NCBI GenBank assembly: GCA_934718065.1
Contig: CAKUZR010000011.1
Span: 22,768 to 86,767, forward strand
Length of the DNA: 64,000 nucleotides
Direction of reading: 5' to 3'
DNA from: an uncultured Treponema sp.
GTDB taxonomy: Bacteria > Spirochaetota > Spirochaetia > Treponematales > Treponemataceae
In this document: in pieces, positions 9,548-17,888 of the stretch
How the letters are laid out: each line of letters opens with the position of its first letter
Numbering within the stretch: the first letter of the stretch is position 1
Program-made: the position numbers and the translations under genes
Notes under the pieces: generated by a model
What the model was told of the DNA's origin: nothing
Database searches by the model: none
Seen by the model: the letters and a program-made list of their open reading frames with translations, nothing else

Positions 9548-10663
9548 ATGAAGCGAAATTGTAGATTTTTTGTTATACTGGCTGTTTTCGCCTTGATTTT
9601 TGGAGCTCTTCCGGCGTTTGCGATTGACGCGTACGTTACGGTTGTTTACCGTCAGGTTGATATTGCGTTTGTTGACCGTTCAGACAGCGAGCTTGACGGA
9701 ATTCTTTCAAAATCAAATGAAGACCGGAACTATTATCTTATTGAAAACTATACGATGAAAAAAATTCGTCATCTTATAGTTTCTGAGGATTATGAATTTG
9801 CGAGCGAAGCGGCTCTTGTTGTGATTGACAACAATCTTGACAACATGGAGGCGGTCGAGCTTTATTCTTCGATTGCGGCGGCTCTTGAAAAACAGAAGGA
9901 GCAAAGGCTTGCGATTGAGCAGCGTCAGCAGGCTGAGCAGGCGCGCTTTGAGGCAGAAAAGGCAAAGCAGCGCGCGATTATTGAAAAAGACTATGTTTCA
10001 ATGAGCACGGCCAGCGGAAACACGGTTTATTTAAAAGAAAAGAATGAAAAACTTTCCTCAACTTTCTGGGCATTCAGATTCGGGCTTTTTGACGGAACTT
10101 TTATTTCTGACACAAGCGACAGTTATTCAAGTTTCCGTTATGGTTTGAGCGGCGATTTTACTTACGAATACAGTTTCGACAAAATTATGATTGGTGCGGA
10201 TGTCGGCGGAGATGCGATAATTATTCCGTTCTTCGGCGACGATAGCACAATTGTTGGAAATTTCAGTTTGATTCCAAAAATAAGTTTTTCTAGCCTGGGA
10301 AAATGGCTTTCGTTCCGGGCGGGATTTGCGAGCGTTATAAAAATGGATTCTGGAAGCGGCAACGAATCTTGCCTTCAGGAAACGGTTTACAGTCCTGTTT
10401 TCGGGCTTGGGCTGAACCATATCGCTCTTGGAAACGCGGAATTTTCTTTGAATGCTGACTATCTTCTTGGTCATCTTGTGTATGACGGTTTGAATTTTGC
10501 GATGAATTCTGCTATTAATTTTACATTGCCAATTATGAAAATGGATAAAGTTCAGCTTAATTTTAATATTGGAGTAAAAGATACATTGTTTGTAAAAGAA
10601 TCTGGCATTGAAAACCGTGCCGGAATTATTCTTGCAATTGGAGCTCAAAATGTTGTCAAATAA
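9548..10663 (+). CDS. secreted protein with coiled coil and C-terminal beta-barrel-like domain
   Basis: A 371-residue protein of unknown function. It starts with a signal peptide (RFFVILAVFALIFGALPAFA). Residues 25-115 look helical, followed by a Glu/Lys/Gln-rich coiled coil at about 115-150 (EKQKEQRLAIEQRQQAEQAR). From about 165 to the end, alternating hydrophobic strands rich in Gly, Phe and Tyr suggest an eight- to ten-stranded outer-membrane barrel. It lies 9 bp after the Ig-repeat gene and overlaps the next gene by 14 bp, so the three are probably co-translated and may form one envelope assembly. I know no named family for it. Confidence 0.75.
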   Translation: MKRNCRFFVILAVFALIFGALPAFAIDAYVTVVYRQVDIAFVDRSDSELDGILSKSNEDRNYYLIENYTMKKIRHLIVSEDYEFASEAALVVIDNNLDNMEAVELYSSIAAALEKQKEQRLAIEQRQQAEQARFEAEKAKQRAIIEKDYVSMSTASGNTVYLKEKNEKLSSTFWAFRFGLFDGTFISDTSDSYSSFRYGLSGDFTYEYSFDKIMIGADVGGDAIIIPFFGDDSTIVGNFSLIPKISFSSLGKWLSFRAGFASVIKMDSGSGNESCLQETVYSPVFGLGLNHIALGNAEFSLNADYLLGHLVYDGLNFAMNSAINFTLPIMKMDKVQLNFNIGVKDTLFVKESGIENRAGIILAIGAQNVVK

Positions 10664-12038
10664 AAAAATAATTACTACTTTTCTGATGTTTTTGATTTCT
10701 TTCTCTGTTGTTTTTGCGCAGTCTTCAAACGATGCGATGGTTCAGCGTTATCTGGAGCGCGCTTCGACAGCCTATGACGACGGAAATATTTCTGATGCGT
10801 ACAAAAATATCAATGCCTCGCTGAATTTTGGAAAAATGAACGGCGGCGTTATTCCTGCGAATGTTCTTGTGTTTGCGCGCTCAATTTATACTCAGCGTCT
10901 GAAGGATTTGCAGCGCAAATATGTTGAAAGCTCGTTTATTGATGTAAAAACGAATCTTGTGGAAAAATATCCGGAAGTGAATACGCCTGAGCTTACAAAA
11001 CTGATGCGCCAGATTGAAGCAAATGTTGCGGCGGCTGAAAAAGCGGCGGACAAAAAGCAGCAGCAGGATTTTCTGGACAGCATAAAAGAGTCAACCAGCA
11101 GCACGCAAAGCGCAATCACCGATCTTGGTGAAAAAATGCTTGACCAGAGCAAGCAGAATTCGCAGCAGATGGCGGAAGTTTCAAAGACAATGAACACAAA
11201 TATGACGAAAATTTTTATTGTCGTTGTAATTTGCATTGTTATGATTCTTCTGATTGTCGGACTGATTCTGCTGATTATGCATTTCAGCGTAAAACAGAAT
11301 CATATCCAGCAGATGCAGTATGCGGAAGCGTTCAAGCTGCTGGCGGCGAACCAGAGCCAGACGAACCAGCTTATGATTGGCGGAATCGCCGGGCTTTACA
11401 GCGATGAAGGATTGAAGCTGGCGGGCTCTTCAACGTGGAGCCAAAGCTCGCTGCCGGAACCGGAAGATACTCAGGAAGAAAAAGAGGCTTTGGCGGAACT
11501 TGCGCAGAAATGCCGCGAAATCGGTGAAAAAATCGACGAGGCGACCGGCCGAAAAAATAATTCAAAGAATGTTTCGGAAATTGTGTTCAAGCTTGCGACC
11601 AATCTTGGATGCCGACAGCACGATGCGATGGTTTATTTTTGCGCGGCGATGGTTTACGATGCGGGATTCCTTTCAGTTGAGGAAGAAACATTGAAGGCGC
11701 AGACTCTTTCTGACGAGCAGAAGGATATGCTTCGTCATCATATTGATTTTGCGGAAAAAGAGCTTGAATTCGTTCCTAAAAAATACTGGAAAGTTTTCAG
11801 CGACGCGGCGAAATACCACCATGAAAATTTTGACGGAACTGGATATTCGGAAGGCTTGAAAGGAGACAAAATTCCGCAGATTGCGCGCATTATTCGTGTT
11901 GCGGACAGCTACAACGCGCTTTCAAGCAGACGTTCGTTCCGCGGCGGAATGGACAAGGAATCAGCCCTGGAAAAACTTGAGGCGGAATCAAATCTTTACG
12001 ACCCGGATGTACTGAAAGCCCTGGAAGAAATTATTTAA
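10650..12038 (+). CDS. membrane protein with degenerate HD-GYP domain
   Basis: 462 residues. The ATG at 10650 overlaps the previous gene by 14 bp and gives a signal peptide (MFLISFSVVFAQ). A helical periplasmic part of about 160 residues with a coiled coil (EKAADKKQQQDFLDSIKEST) follows, then one transmembrane helix at about 188-210 and a cytoplasmic region. The C-terminal 150 residues match HD-GYP cyclic-di-GMP phosphodiesterases: RHHIDFAEKEL, HHENFDGTGYSEGLKGDKIP and ARIIRVADSYNAL. However, the signature HD dyad reads YD (336-337), the first histidine position is Asn (about 304), and GYP is GYS. Metal binding is probably impaired, so it may sense the nucleotide or act as a scaffold. The operon links it to the outer-membrane proteins upstream. 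Confidence 0.8.
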   Translation: MLSNKKIITTFLMFLISFSVVFAQSSNDAMVQRYLERASTAYDDGNISDAYKNINASLNFGKMNGGVIPANVLVFARSIYTQRLKDLQRKYVESSFIDVKTNLVEKYPEVNTPELTKLMRQIEANVAAAEKAADKKQQQDFLDSIKESTSSTQSAITDLGEKMLDQSKQNSQQMAEVSKTMNTNMTKIFIVVVICIVMILLIVGLILLIMHFSVKQNHIQQMQYAEAFKLLAANQSQTNQLMIGGIAGLYSDEGLKLAGSSTWSQSSLPEPEDTQEEKEALAELAQKCREIGEKIDEATGRKNNSKNVSEIVFKLATNLGCRQHDAMVYFCAAMVYDAGFLSVEEETLKAQTLSDEQKDMLRHHIDFAEKELEFVPKKYWKVFSDAAKYHHENFDGTGYSEGLKGDKIPQIARIIRVADSYNALSSRRSFRGGMDKESALEKLEAESNLYDPDVLKALEEII

Positions 12039-12060
12039 TTCACCGGACTGAAATTCAAGT

Positions 12061-12087
12061 TAAATATCTTTAAAAAGATGCCGATAG
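12061..12087 (+). promoter_or_regulatory. sigma-28 (FliA-type) promoter candidate
   Basis: TAAA at 12061-12064, exactly 15 bases, then GCCGATAG at 12080-12087: 11 of 12 consensus positions with ideal spacing. The start codon of the DUF4015 gene begins 7 nt after the -10 element and has no Shine-Dalgarno sequence, so the transcript would be leaderless or nearly so. Confidence 0.72.
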
Positions 12088-12094
12088 ACTATGT

Positions 12095-14494
12095 ATGAAA
12101 AAATACATTTTTTGTCTTGTGGCATCTTTTTTTGTTTTTGCTGTTTTAAATGCGAAATCGGCGAAACCTTTGTATAAACTGCCGGAAAAATCAAAAGCGG
12201 CGGAGGAAATTTCGTCGGCCGGTGATTCCAAGGTTTTCATTGTTGGAACAAACAAGGGGCTTTTCAAAGTTTCCAGCGGAAATTCGTTTTTTCCGATTTG
12301 GACTGAAGGTTCCGTTGAGCAGATTGTGCGCACAGAAATTCCTGCTGAAGATGGAAAAAATATTGTAAACTGGTATTTTAGGACAAACCGGGGAATTCTT
12401 TTTTCTTCAGATTTGGAAATTTTTGAGTACAGAAATTCGGGGCTGCCGCTTTCCACAATAAAAAGCTACGACGGAAAAAATACTGAATTTGAAACGCGCG
12501 TTCAGAATTTAAAAGATTTGTGCGCAAATCCGTTGAATCCGCAGCAGCTTGTTACGGCTACAAAAGACGCGGTTTATCTTTCACGCGACGGCGGCCGGAA
12601 CTGGAAGAGCCTCGGTTCGATGAGCGCGGCCACTCCAGGCGTAAAGGCTTGCGCTATTGGCTCGATGCCTGTTACTTTGAGCGATGGAACTACGGGAACG
12701 GAGCTTGTGGTTTTTATGAGCCACCCGATTTTCGGACTTTCATACATAAAACCTGATGCTGCTCGGCCTGCATGGTTTGACGTTGCAAAAGGATTTGAAA
12801 TGATGCCGACGCTTACAAGCCCGGATGAAATTTCAGATATTCTTCCGGTTCTTGTTCAGGATGAATACGGAACTTCTTACGTTGACATTTATTTGAGCCA
12901 GACTTTTATTCCTCGGATTTACAAATTTGACTGGCCGAACCGCCAGGGCGAAATGATTTACAAAGGCGAGGAGCCCGCTGAAACTTTTGACGGCCTTACA
13001 GTTGTTGACAACAAGCTTTTGTATTCAAAAAATGAAAATCTTGGCGCGCTTAATCTTGATGACTACACAAATCCTGGCGTTCCGGAAAAACTTGAAGACT
13101 GGAAAAAAACTTTTGCGTGCGTTCCGGGAAATGTAAATTCAGCATGGATTCCGTACAACCGGACTGGATTCAAAAAAGGTCTTCTTTTGAATGAATTGTG
13201 GCTTTTGTATCCGGGAACAGTTAATTCAGAATATGGAAAAAATGCGCTTGGCCAGAAAAGCGTTTATGTTTCAGCGTACCAGTGCAGGCTTCAGTCTGGA
13301 ATTGATAAATTCAAAAAAATCATAAAAGACAACAAATTGAACAGTCTTGTCATCGATATGAAGGATGATTACGGGCTGCTCCGTTACGACACAAAAGACG
13401 AGCTTGTAAAATCGAAGGGAAAAGTTACTCAGTATGCGGTTGACCTTGACCATTTTGTTGAGGAATTCAAAAAAGATGATATTTATCTGATTGCCCGGAT
13501 TGTTGTTTTCAAGGACAGAAATCTTGCGAAATTCGGCGGCTCGAAATACGCGGTCTGGAATTACAACACAAAATCTCCTTGGGTTGGAATAAAAGAATAC
13601 GAAGATATTGTTGATGAGGAAACTGGCGAAGTAACAGGAAAAAATCCTGTTTATTACGATGAAAACTGGGTTGATCCGTATTGCCCGGAAGTTTGGGAAT
13701 ACAACGTTGCGATTGCGAAGGAACTTATTGCCCGCGGATTTGATGAAATTCAGTTTGACTACATAAGATTTCCAACGGACGGCTATAATTTGCGCCAGGC
13801 TAGCTACCGCTGGAAAAGCGAAGGAATGGACAAGGAAAGCGCGCTCGTTTCTTTTTTGAAATATGCGCGGGAAAATATAAAAGCGCCGATTGGAATTGAT
13901 ATTTACGGTGCGAACGGCTGGTACAGAAGCGGAACACGCACTGGCCAGGATGTTGAAATGATGGCGGAATATGTTGACGTTATAGGTCCGATGTTTTATC
14001 CGAGCCATTTTGAAAATGCGTTCATGAATTATCCTCCGGTGGAAGACCGGGTTTACAGAATTTATTATTATGGAACGTACCGGAATTCAATTCTTGCGCG
14101 AAACAGGGTTGTTGTACGCCCTTGGGTTCAGGCGTTTTATCTGAACGTAAGCTACGACCGGCAGTATTACAACAAAGATTACGTTCTGAAGGAAATTTTC
14201 GGCGTGCGCGATTCTGTTGACCACGGATATATGTACTGGAATAATTCTGGAAATTACGAAATGCTTTCCCCGGATGTTTCAAAGGATGAGCCGTTTATTG
14301 GAACTTGCCCGGAAGCGGATTTGAAATTCAGAAAGCCCGCGCTTGGAACTCAGGAGGCTCCGGCATTTGAAAATGAAGGACTTTCCAGAGCGGACCAAAT
14401 TTACAACCACGGAAAAAAGCTGGATTTGCCGAAAGAATCAGCGTTTACGCCGGTTCTGCAGATGGGATTTTTTGATAAAAAGTGGAGTTTTTAA
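12095..14494 (+). CDS. secreted DUF4015 putative glycoside-hydrolase-like protein
   Basis: A 799-residue exported protein. The signal peptide is YIFCLVASFFVFAVLNA. Residues 30-370 look like a beta-propeller with BNR/sortilin-type elements (LSRDGGRNWKSLGSM). Residues of about 390-730 match the DUF4015 (PF13200) TIM-barrel family of predicted glycosidases: SLVIDMKDDYGLLRY, YLIARIVVFKD, WVDPYCPEVWEYN, then GFDEIQFDYIRFPTDG with acidic residues in the expected strand-end positions, and VIGPMFYPSHF. The family's substrate is not established to my knowledge. The gene has its own sigma-28-type promoter, and its stop codon abuts the mnmE start codon. Confidence 0.85.
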   Translation: MKKYIFCLVASFFVFAVLNAKSAKPLYKLPEKSKAAEEISSAGDSKVFIVGTNKGLFKVSSGNSFFPIWTEGSVEQIVRTEIPAEDGKNIVNWYFRTNRGILFSSDLEIFEYRNSGLPLSTIKSYDGKNTEFETRVQNLKDLCANPLNPQQLVTATKDAVYLSRDGGRNWKSLGSMSAATPGVKACAIGSMPVTLSDGTTGTELVVFMSHPIFGLSYIKPDAARPAWFDVAKGFEMMPTLTSPDEISDILPVLVQDEYGTSYVDIYLSQTFIPRIYKFDWPNRQGEMIYKGEEPAETFDGLTVVDNKLLYSKNENLGALNLDDYTNPGVPEKLEDWKKTFACVPGNVNSAWIPYNRTGFKKGLLLNELWLLYPGTVNSEYGKNALGQKSVYVSAYQCRLQSGIDKFKKIIKDNKLNSLVIDMKDDYGLLRYDTKDELVKSKGKVTQYAVDLDHFVEEFKKDDIYLIARIVVFKDRNLAKFGGSKYAVWNYNTKSPWVGIKEYEDIVDEETGEVTGKNPVYYDENWVDPYCPEVWEYNVAIAKELIARGFDEIQFDYIRFPTDGYNLRQASYRWKSEGMDKESALVSFLKYARENIKAPIGIDIYGANGWYRSGTRTGQDVEMMAEYVDVIGPMFYPSHFENAFMNYPPVEDRVYRIYYYGTYRNSILARNRVVVRPWVQAFYLNVSYDRQYYNKDYVLKEIFGVRDSVDHGYMYWNNSGNYEMLSPDVSKDEPFIGTCPEADLKFRKPALGTQEAPAFENEGLSRADQIYNHGKKLDLPKESAFTPVLQMGFFDKKWSF

Positions 14495-15895
14495 ATGCCT
14501 AATCCAAAATATGCTCCGGAAGAACCGATTTGCGCAGTTGCCACGGCGTTAGCACCGGCGGCTCTTGGAATTATCCGCTGTTCGGGAACAGATTCAGTCC
14601 GTTTGCTTTCAAAAATTTTTTCCCGGCCGGAAGCGTTGCTTAAAGCGGCAGGAAATTCGCTTGTGTACGGATGGATAAAAAACGGCGGCGCAAAAGTTGA
14701 CGAAGTGATGGTCAGCGTTTACCGCGCTCCAAAAAGTTTTACAGGCGAAGAAATGGTTGAAATCAGCTGCCACGGCGGACCGGGCGTTGTTATGGCGGTT
14801 CAAAATCTTTTGCTTGGGAACGGATTCCGTCAGGCTGAGCGCGGGGAATTTACTTTCCGCGCGTTTATAAACGGCAAGGCGGATCTTACAAAGGCGGAGG
14901 CAGTTCAGGAAATTATTGAAAGCCGCACAGGTGAAAGCCGGAGCCGGGCGGTTGGGCGGCTGGCTGGAAATCTTTTTGAGGAAATCAGCAGCATAAAAAA
15001 ACTTATCACAGACACGCTGGCTTCAATTGAAGTTGAAATTGAATATCCGGAAGATGAGGAAACGATTGCCGACTCGTTTGACCGTTCAGACTTGCAGCAG
15101 GCGGTTCAGCGGCTTTCCGAGCTGAATGATTCCTGGCAAGGCGAAAAACTTTATCAGGATGGCGCGCGGGTTGTGCTTTGCGGCCGGACAAATGCAGGAA
15201 AATCATCGTTGTTCAATGCGATTCTAAAAGAAGACAGGGCGATTGTGAGCGATATTGAAGGAACCACGCGCGACTGGCTTGAAAGCTGGGTTGATTTTGG
15301 CGGACTTCCGGTGAGGCTCTTCGACACAGCGGGGCTCCGCGAAACTCAGGATGTGATTGAGGCGCATGGCGTTGAACTTACAAAAAATCTTACCGAAGAT
15401 GCCGATGTGATTTTGTATTTGTGCGACAGCAATTCCGGAATTTCAGATGATGATGTTGAATTCTTGAAGAATGTCGCAAAACCGGTGGTTTTCTGCTGGA
15501 ACAAAATTGATTCCGTGGATGGAAAAATTGCCGGTGAAAAAAAACTTGAGCTTCCTAAAAACGATTTTAAAAACATAAAAAAAGAAATCCGGATCAGCGC
15601 AAAAAAAGGCAACGGATTTTCAGAGCTTTACAGCGCGGTTAAAGAGATTCTGTTTTCCGGCTTGCAGAATGAACGTCCGCAGGCTGGCCTTGGCTCGGCG
15701 CGGCAAAAAATGGCGGTTGAAGAAGCGTTGGAAAGCGTGAAACATTCCCTTGTGGCGGCGGATAAAGATTTTGCCCTGGACGCAGTTGTTCAGGATTTGG
15801 AGGACGCGCTGAATTCTCTAGGCGAAGTTACCGGCGAAGTTACCGCCGACGACGTTCTGGAAAGCATTTTCAGCCGTTTTTGCGTAGGAAAATAA
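14495..15895 (+). CDS. mnmE: tRNA modification GTPase MnmE
   Basis: 466 residues, a normal MnmE length. With MnmG it installs the carboxymethylaminomethyl or aminomethyl group on U34 of certain tRNAs. The N-terminal tetrahydrofolate-binding domain is followed by a helical domain with an inserted G domain: GRTNAGKSS (230-238), GTTRDW, DTAGLRET and NKID. The C-terminal FCVGK (462-466) includes the essential cysteine. The start codon directly follows the preceding stop codon with no spacer, so translation is likely coupled to the DUF4015 gene, an unusual link between a housekeeping gene and a secreted protein. Confidence 0.97.
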   Translation: MPNPKYAPEEPICAVATALAPAALGIIRCSGTDSVRLLSKIFSRPEALLKAAGNSLVYGWIKNGGAKVDEVMVSVYRAPKSFTGEEMVEISCHGGPGVVMAVQNLLLGNGFRQAERGEFTFRAFINGKADLTKAEAVQEIIESRTGESRSRAVGRLAGNLFEEISSIKKLITDTLASIEVEIEYPEDEETIADSFDRSDLQQAVQRLSELNDSWQGEKLYQDGARVVLCGRTNAGKSSLFNAILKEDRAIVSDIEGTTRDWLESWVDFGGLPVRLFDTAGLRETQDVIEAHGVELTKNLTEDADVILYLCDSNSGISDDDVEFLKNVAKPVVFCWNKIDSVDGKIAGEKKLELPKNDFKNIKKEIRISAKKGNGFSELYSAVKEILFSGLQNERPQAGLGSARQKMAVEEALESVKHSLVAADKDFALDAVVQDLEDALNSLGEVTGEVTADDVLESIFSRFCVGK

Positions 15896-15901
15896 CAGGA
15901 T

Positions 15902-16564
15902 ATGAAAGATTATATTTTTTTTGATTTGGATGGAACTTTGACGGATTCGCGGCCGGGAATTTTTGAGTCGCTTCAGGAAATTTTCAATCATTTTGGAATC
16001 AGGAAAACTGAAAAAGAGATGATGCCGTTTTTGGGGCCTGCGCTTTGGGACAGTCTTCCAAAATACTGCGGTTTTTCGCATGAGCAGTGCGTTGAAGCCG
16101 TTGAAATCTTCCGGAAGCATTATGCGGCAAAAGGAATTTACAACAACAAAGTTTATGAAGGAATTGTGCCGCTTCTGGAAAAACTTAAGTCTGAAAAAAA
16201 ACACATCGTGCTTGCAACCGGAAAGCCCGAGCCGCAGGCGAATATTGTTCTGGAGCATTTTGACCTTAAAAAATATTTTGATTTTGTTGGCGGAAGCACT
16301 TTTGACAAATCCCGCTGCCGGAAAGCCCAGGTTATTGAGTATGCGATGAAAAATTGCGACCTTACGGAAAAAGACAAGCCGCGGATAATAATGGTCGGCG
16401 ACCGCGAAAACGATATTAACGGCGCGCATGAAAACGGAATAAAAGTTGCGGCGGTGCTGTACGGTTATGGTTCAAAAGGAGAAGCTGAATCCAGCAACGC
16501 TGATTACATCTGTGAAACCGTGAAAGATTTGCAGGAACTTTTGGAAAATCCGGATTTGCAGTAA
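15902..16564 (+). CDS. HAD-family phosphatase (phosphoglycolate phosphatase-like)
   Basis: A 220-residue HAD hydrolase, 6 bp after mnmE. Motif I is FFDLDGTLTDS with nucleophile and acid/base aspartates at 8 and 10. The helical cap follows, then VLATGKPE (motif II), the lysine of motif III, and MVGDRENDI (motif IV). The closest general type is Gph/PpaX, acting on small phosphate esters. The true substrate cannot be read from the sequence. Confidence 0.88.
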   Translation: MKDYIFFDLDGTLTDSRPGIFESLQEIFNHFGIRKTEKEMMPFLGPALWDSLPKYCGFSHEQCVEAVEIFRKHYAAKGIYNNKVYEGIVPLLEKLKSEKKHIVLATGKPEPQANIVLEHFDLKKYFDFVGGSTFDKSRCRKAQVIEYAMKNCDLTEKDKPRIIMVGDRENDINGAHENGIKVAAVLYGYGSKGEAESSNADYICETVKDLQELLENPDLQ

Positions 16565-16589
16565 AAATTCTGTGGAGCAAACGCAATTT

Positions 16590-17699
16590 ATGGAAAAATC
16601 TGAAAAGAAATTTATGCGCCGCGCAATCCGTCTGGCGCGCCGCGGAGAAGGCTGGACGAACCCGAATCCGCTGGTTGGCGCGGTAATTGTAAAAAACGGC
16701 GAAATAATTGGCGAAGGATTTCATCATAAGTACGGAGATTTGCACGCCGAGCGCGATGCTCTGAAAAACTGCGCTGCGCGTGGAAATAATCCAGCTGGCG
16801 CAACGATTTACGTTACGCTTGAACCGTGCTGTCATTTTGGAAAGCAGCCGCCTTGCACTTATGCACTTGTTGAATCCGGAATCGCGCACGTTGTTGTTGG
16901 AAGCCGCGACCCGAATCCGCTTGTTCACGGAAAAGGAAACGGATATTTGCGCCAGCACGGCGTTGAAGTGACTGAAGATTTTCTGAAAGATGAATGTGAT
17001 GCGTTGAATCCAATTTTCTTCCATTATATTACAACTGGCCGACCTTACGTTGCGCTGAAATATGCGATGACTTTGGATGGAAAAATCGCAACTCGGACCG
17101 GCGAGTCAAAATGGATTAGCGGAGAGAAAAGCCGCGCTTTTGTTCAGAAGCTAAGAAACCGATACGCGGGAATTCTTTGCGGAATTGGAACTGTTCTAAA
17201 AGACAACCCGATGCTGAACTGCCGTTGCAAAGGCGGAAAAAATCCTGTGAGAATAATCTGCGACTCGCATTTGAAAATTCCGCTGGAATCAAAAATTGTT
17301 CAGACGGCGGATGAAATAAAGACTTTTGTGGCGGCTTTGCGCTGCGATGAAAAATCTTTTGAGGAAAAAAAACTTGCGCTGGAGCAGAAAAAAGTTGAGG
17401 TTCTGGCTGTTTCCGCGGACAAAAACGGAAAAATCAGTCTGGAGGAGCTTTTTGCCGAGCTTGGAAAACGTAAAATTGACAGCATTCTTGTGGAAGGCGG
17501 CGGCGAAATAAATTTTTCTGTGCTTGAAAAAAATCTTGCGGACTGCATTTATGCTTTTGTTGCGCCCAAAATTTTCGGGGGAAATGCGAAAAGCCCGGTT
17601 GCGGGGCTTGGCGTGGAAAAAACTTCCGAAGCGTTTGAATTCAAGCTGGAAAAAATAAGGCGTTTTGGCGAAGATATTCTGCTGACCCTAAAAAAATAA
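16590..17699 (+). CDS. ribD: bifunctional riboflavin deaminase/reductase RibD
   Basis: 369 residues. The N-terminal cytidine-deaminase-like domain has the catalytic HAERDAL and zinc cysteines in PCCHFGKQPPC. The C-terminal reductase domain has KYAMTLDGKIATRTGESKWI and a GGGEINF nucleotide-binding loop. It carries out the second and third steps of riboflavin synthesis from the GTP branch. An in-frame GTG at 16572 would add six residues; I prefer the ATG at 16590, which has GGAG 12 nt upstream. No other riboflavin gene is in the window, and no FMN riboswitch precedes it. It closes the run that begins with mnmE. Confidence 0.95.
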   Translation: MEKSEKKFMRRAIRLARRGEGWTNPNPLVGAVIVKNGEIIGEGFHHKYGDLHAERDALKNCAARGNNPAGATIYVTLEPCCHFGKQPPCTYALVESGIAHVVVGSRDPNPLVHGKGNGYLRQHGVEVTEDFLKDECDALNPIFFHYITTGRPYVALKYAMTLDGKIATRTGESKWISGEKSRAFVQKLRNRYAGILCGIGTVLKDNPMLNCRCKGGKNPVRIICDSHLKIPLESKIVQTADEIKTFVAALRCDEKSFEEKKLALEQKKVEVLAVSADKNGKISLEELFAELGKRKIDSILVEGGGEINFSVLEKNLADCIYAFVAPKIFGGNAKSPVAGLGVEKTSEAFEFKLEKIRRFGEDILLTLKK

Positions 17700-17754
17700 G
17701 GTTTCTTTTTTCTGGTTTTTGCAATACAATTATTTATTCAGTATTTTTGCGCCC

Positions 17755-17830
17755 GGGATTGTAGTGGCAGGCCGGAGGCTTGTTGCGAGCGCAGCGAGCA
17801 ATGAGCGGTGAGCGGAACCACGAAAAGCCC
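17755..17830. repeat. dispersed structured intergenic repeat, copy A
   Basis: A GC-rich block in the gap between ribD and the ammonia-lyase gene. GTGG/CCAC arms enclose two hairpins: a GGCC..GGCT-type stem on a GGA triloop, then TTGC/GCAA. It is nearly identical to the core at 37823 and related to 53851. An outer GCGCC (17749) / GGCGC (17848) pair may lengthen the stem. The orientation is the same relative to the downstream gene in all three copies (plus strand). Confidence 0.7.
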
Positions 17831-17888
17831 GTTTGCTGAAGGAATTTGGCGCCCAAAGAAAAAAAAGTACGTTTTCGCAGGAGAAAAA

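Noticed and set aside
16564..16590. FMN riboswitch before ribD
   Set aside because: Only 25 bp separate ribD from the preceding gene.
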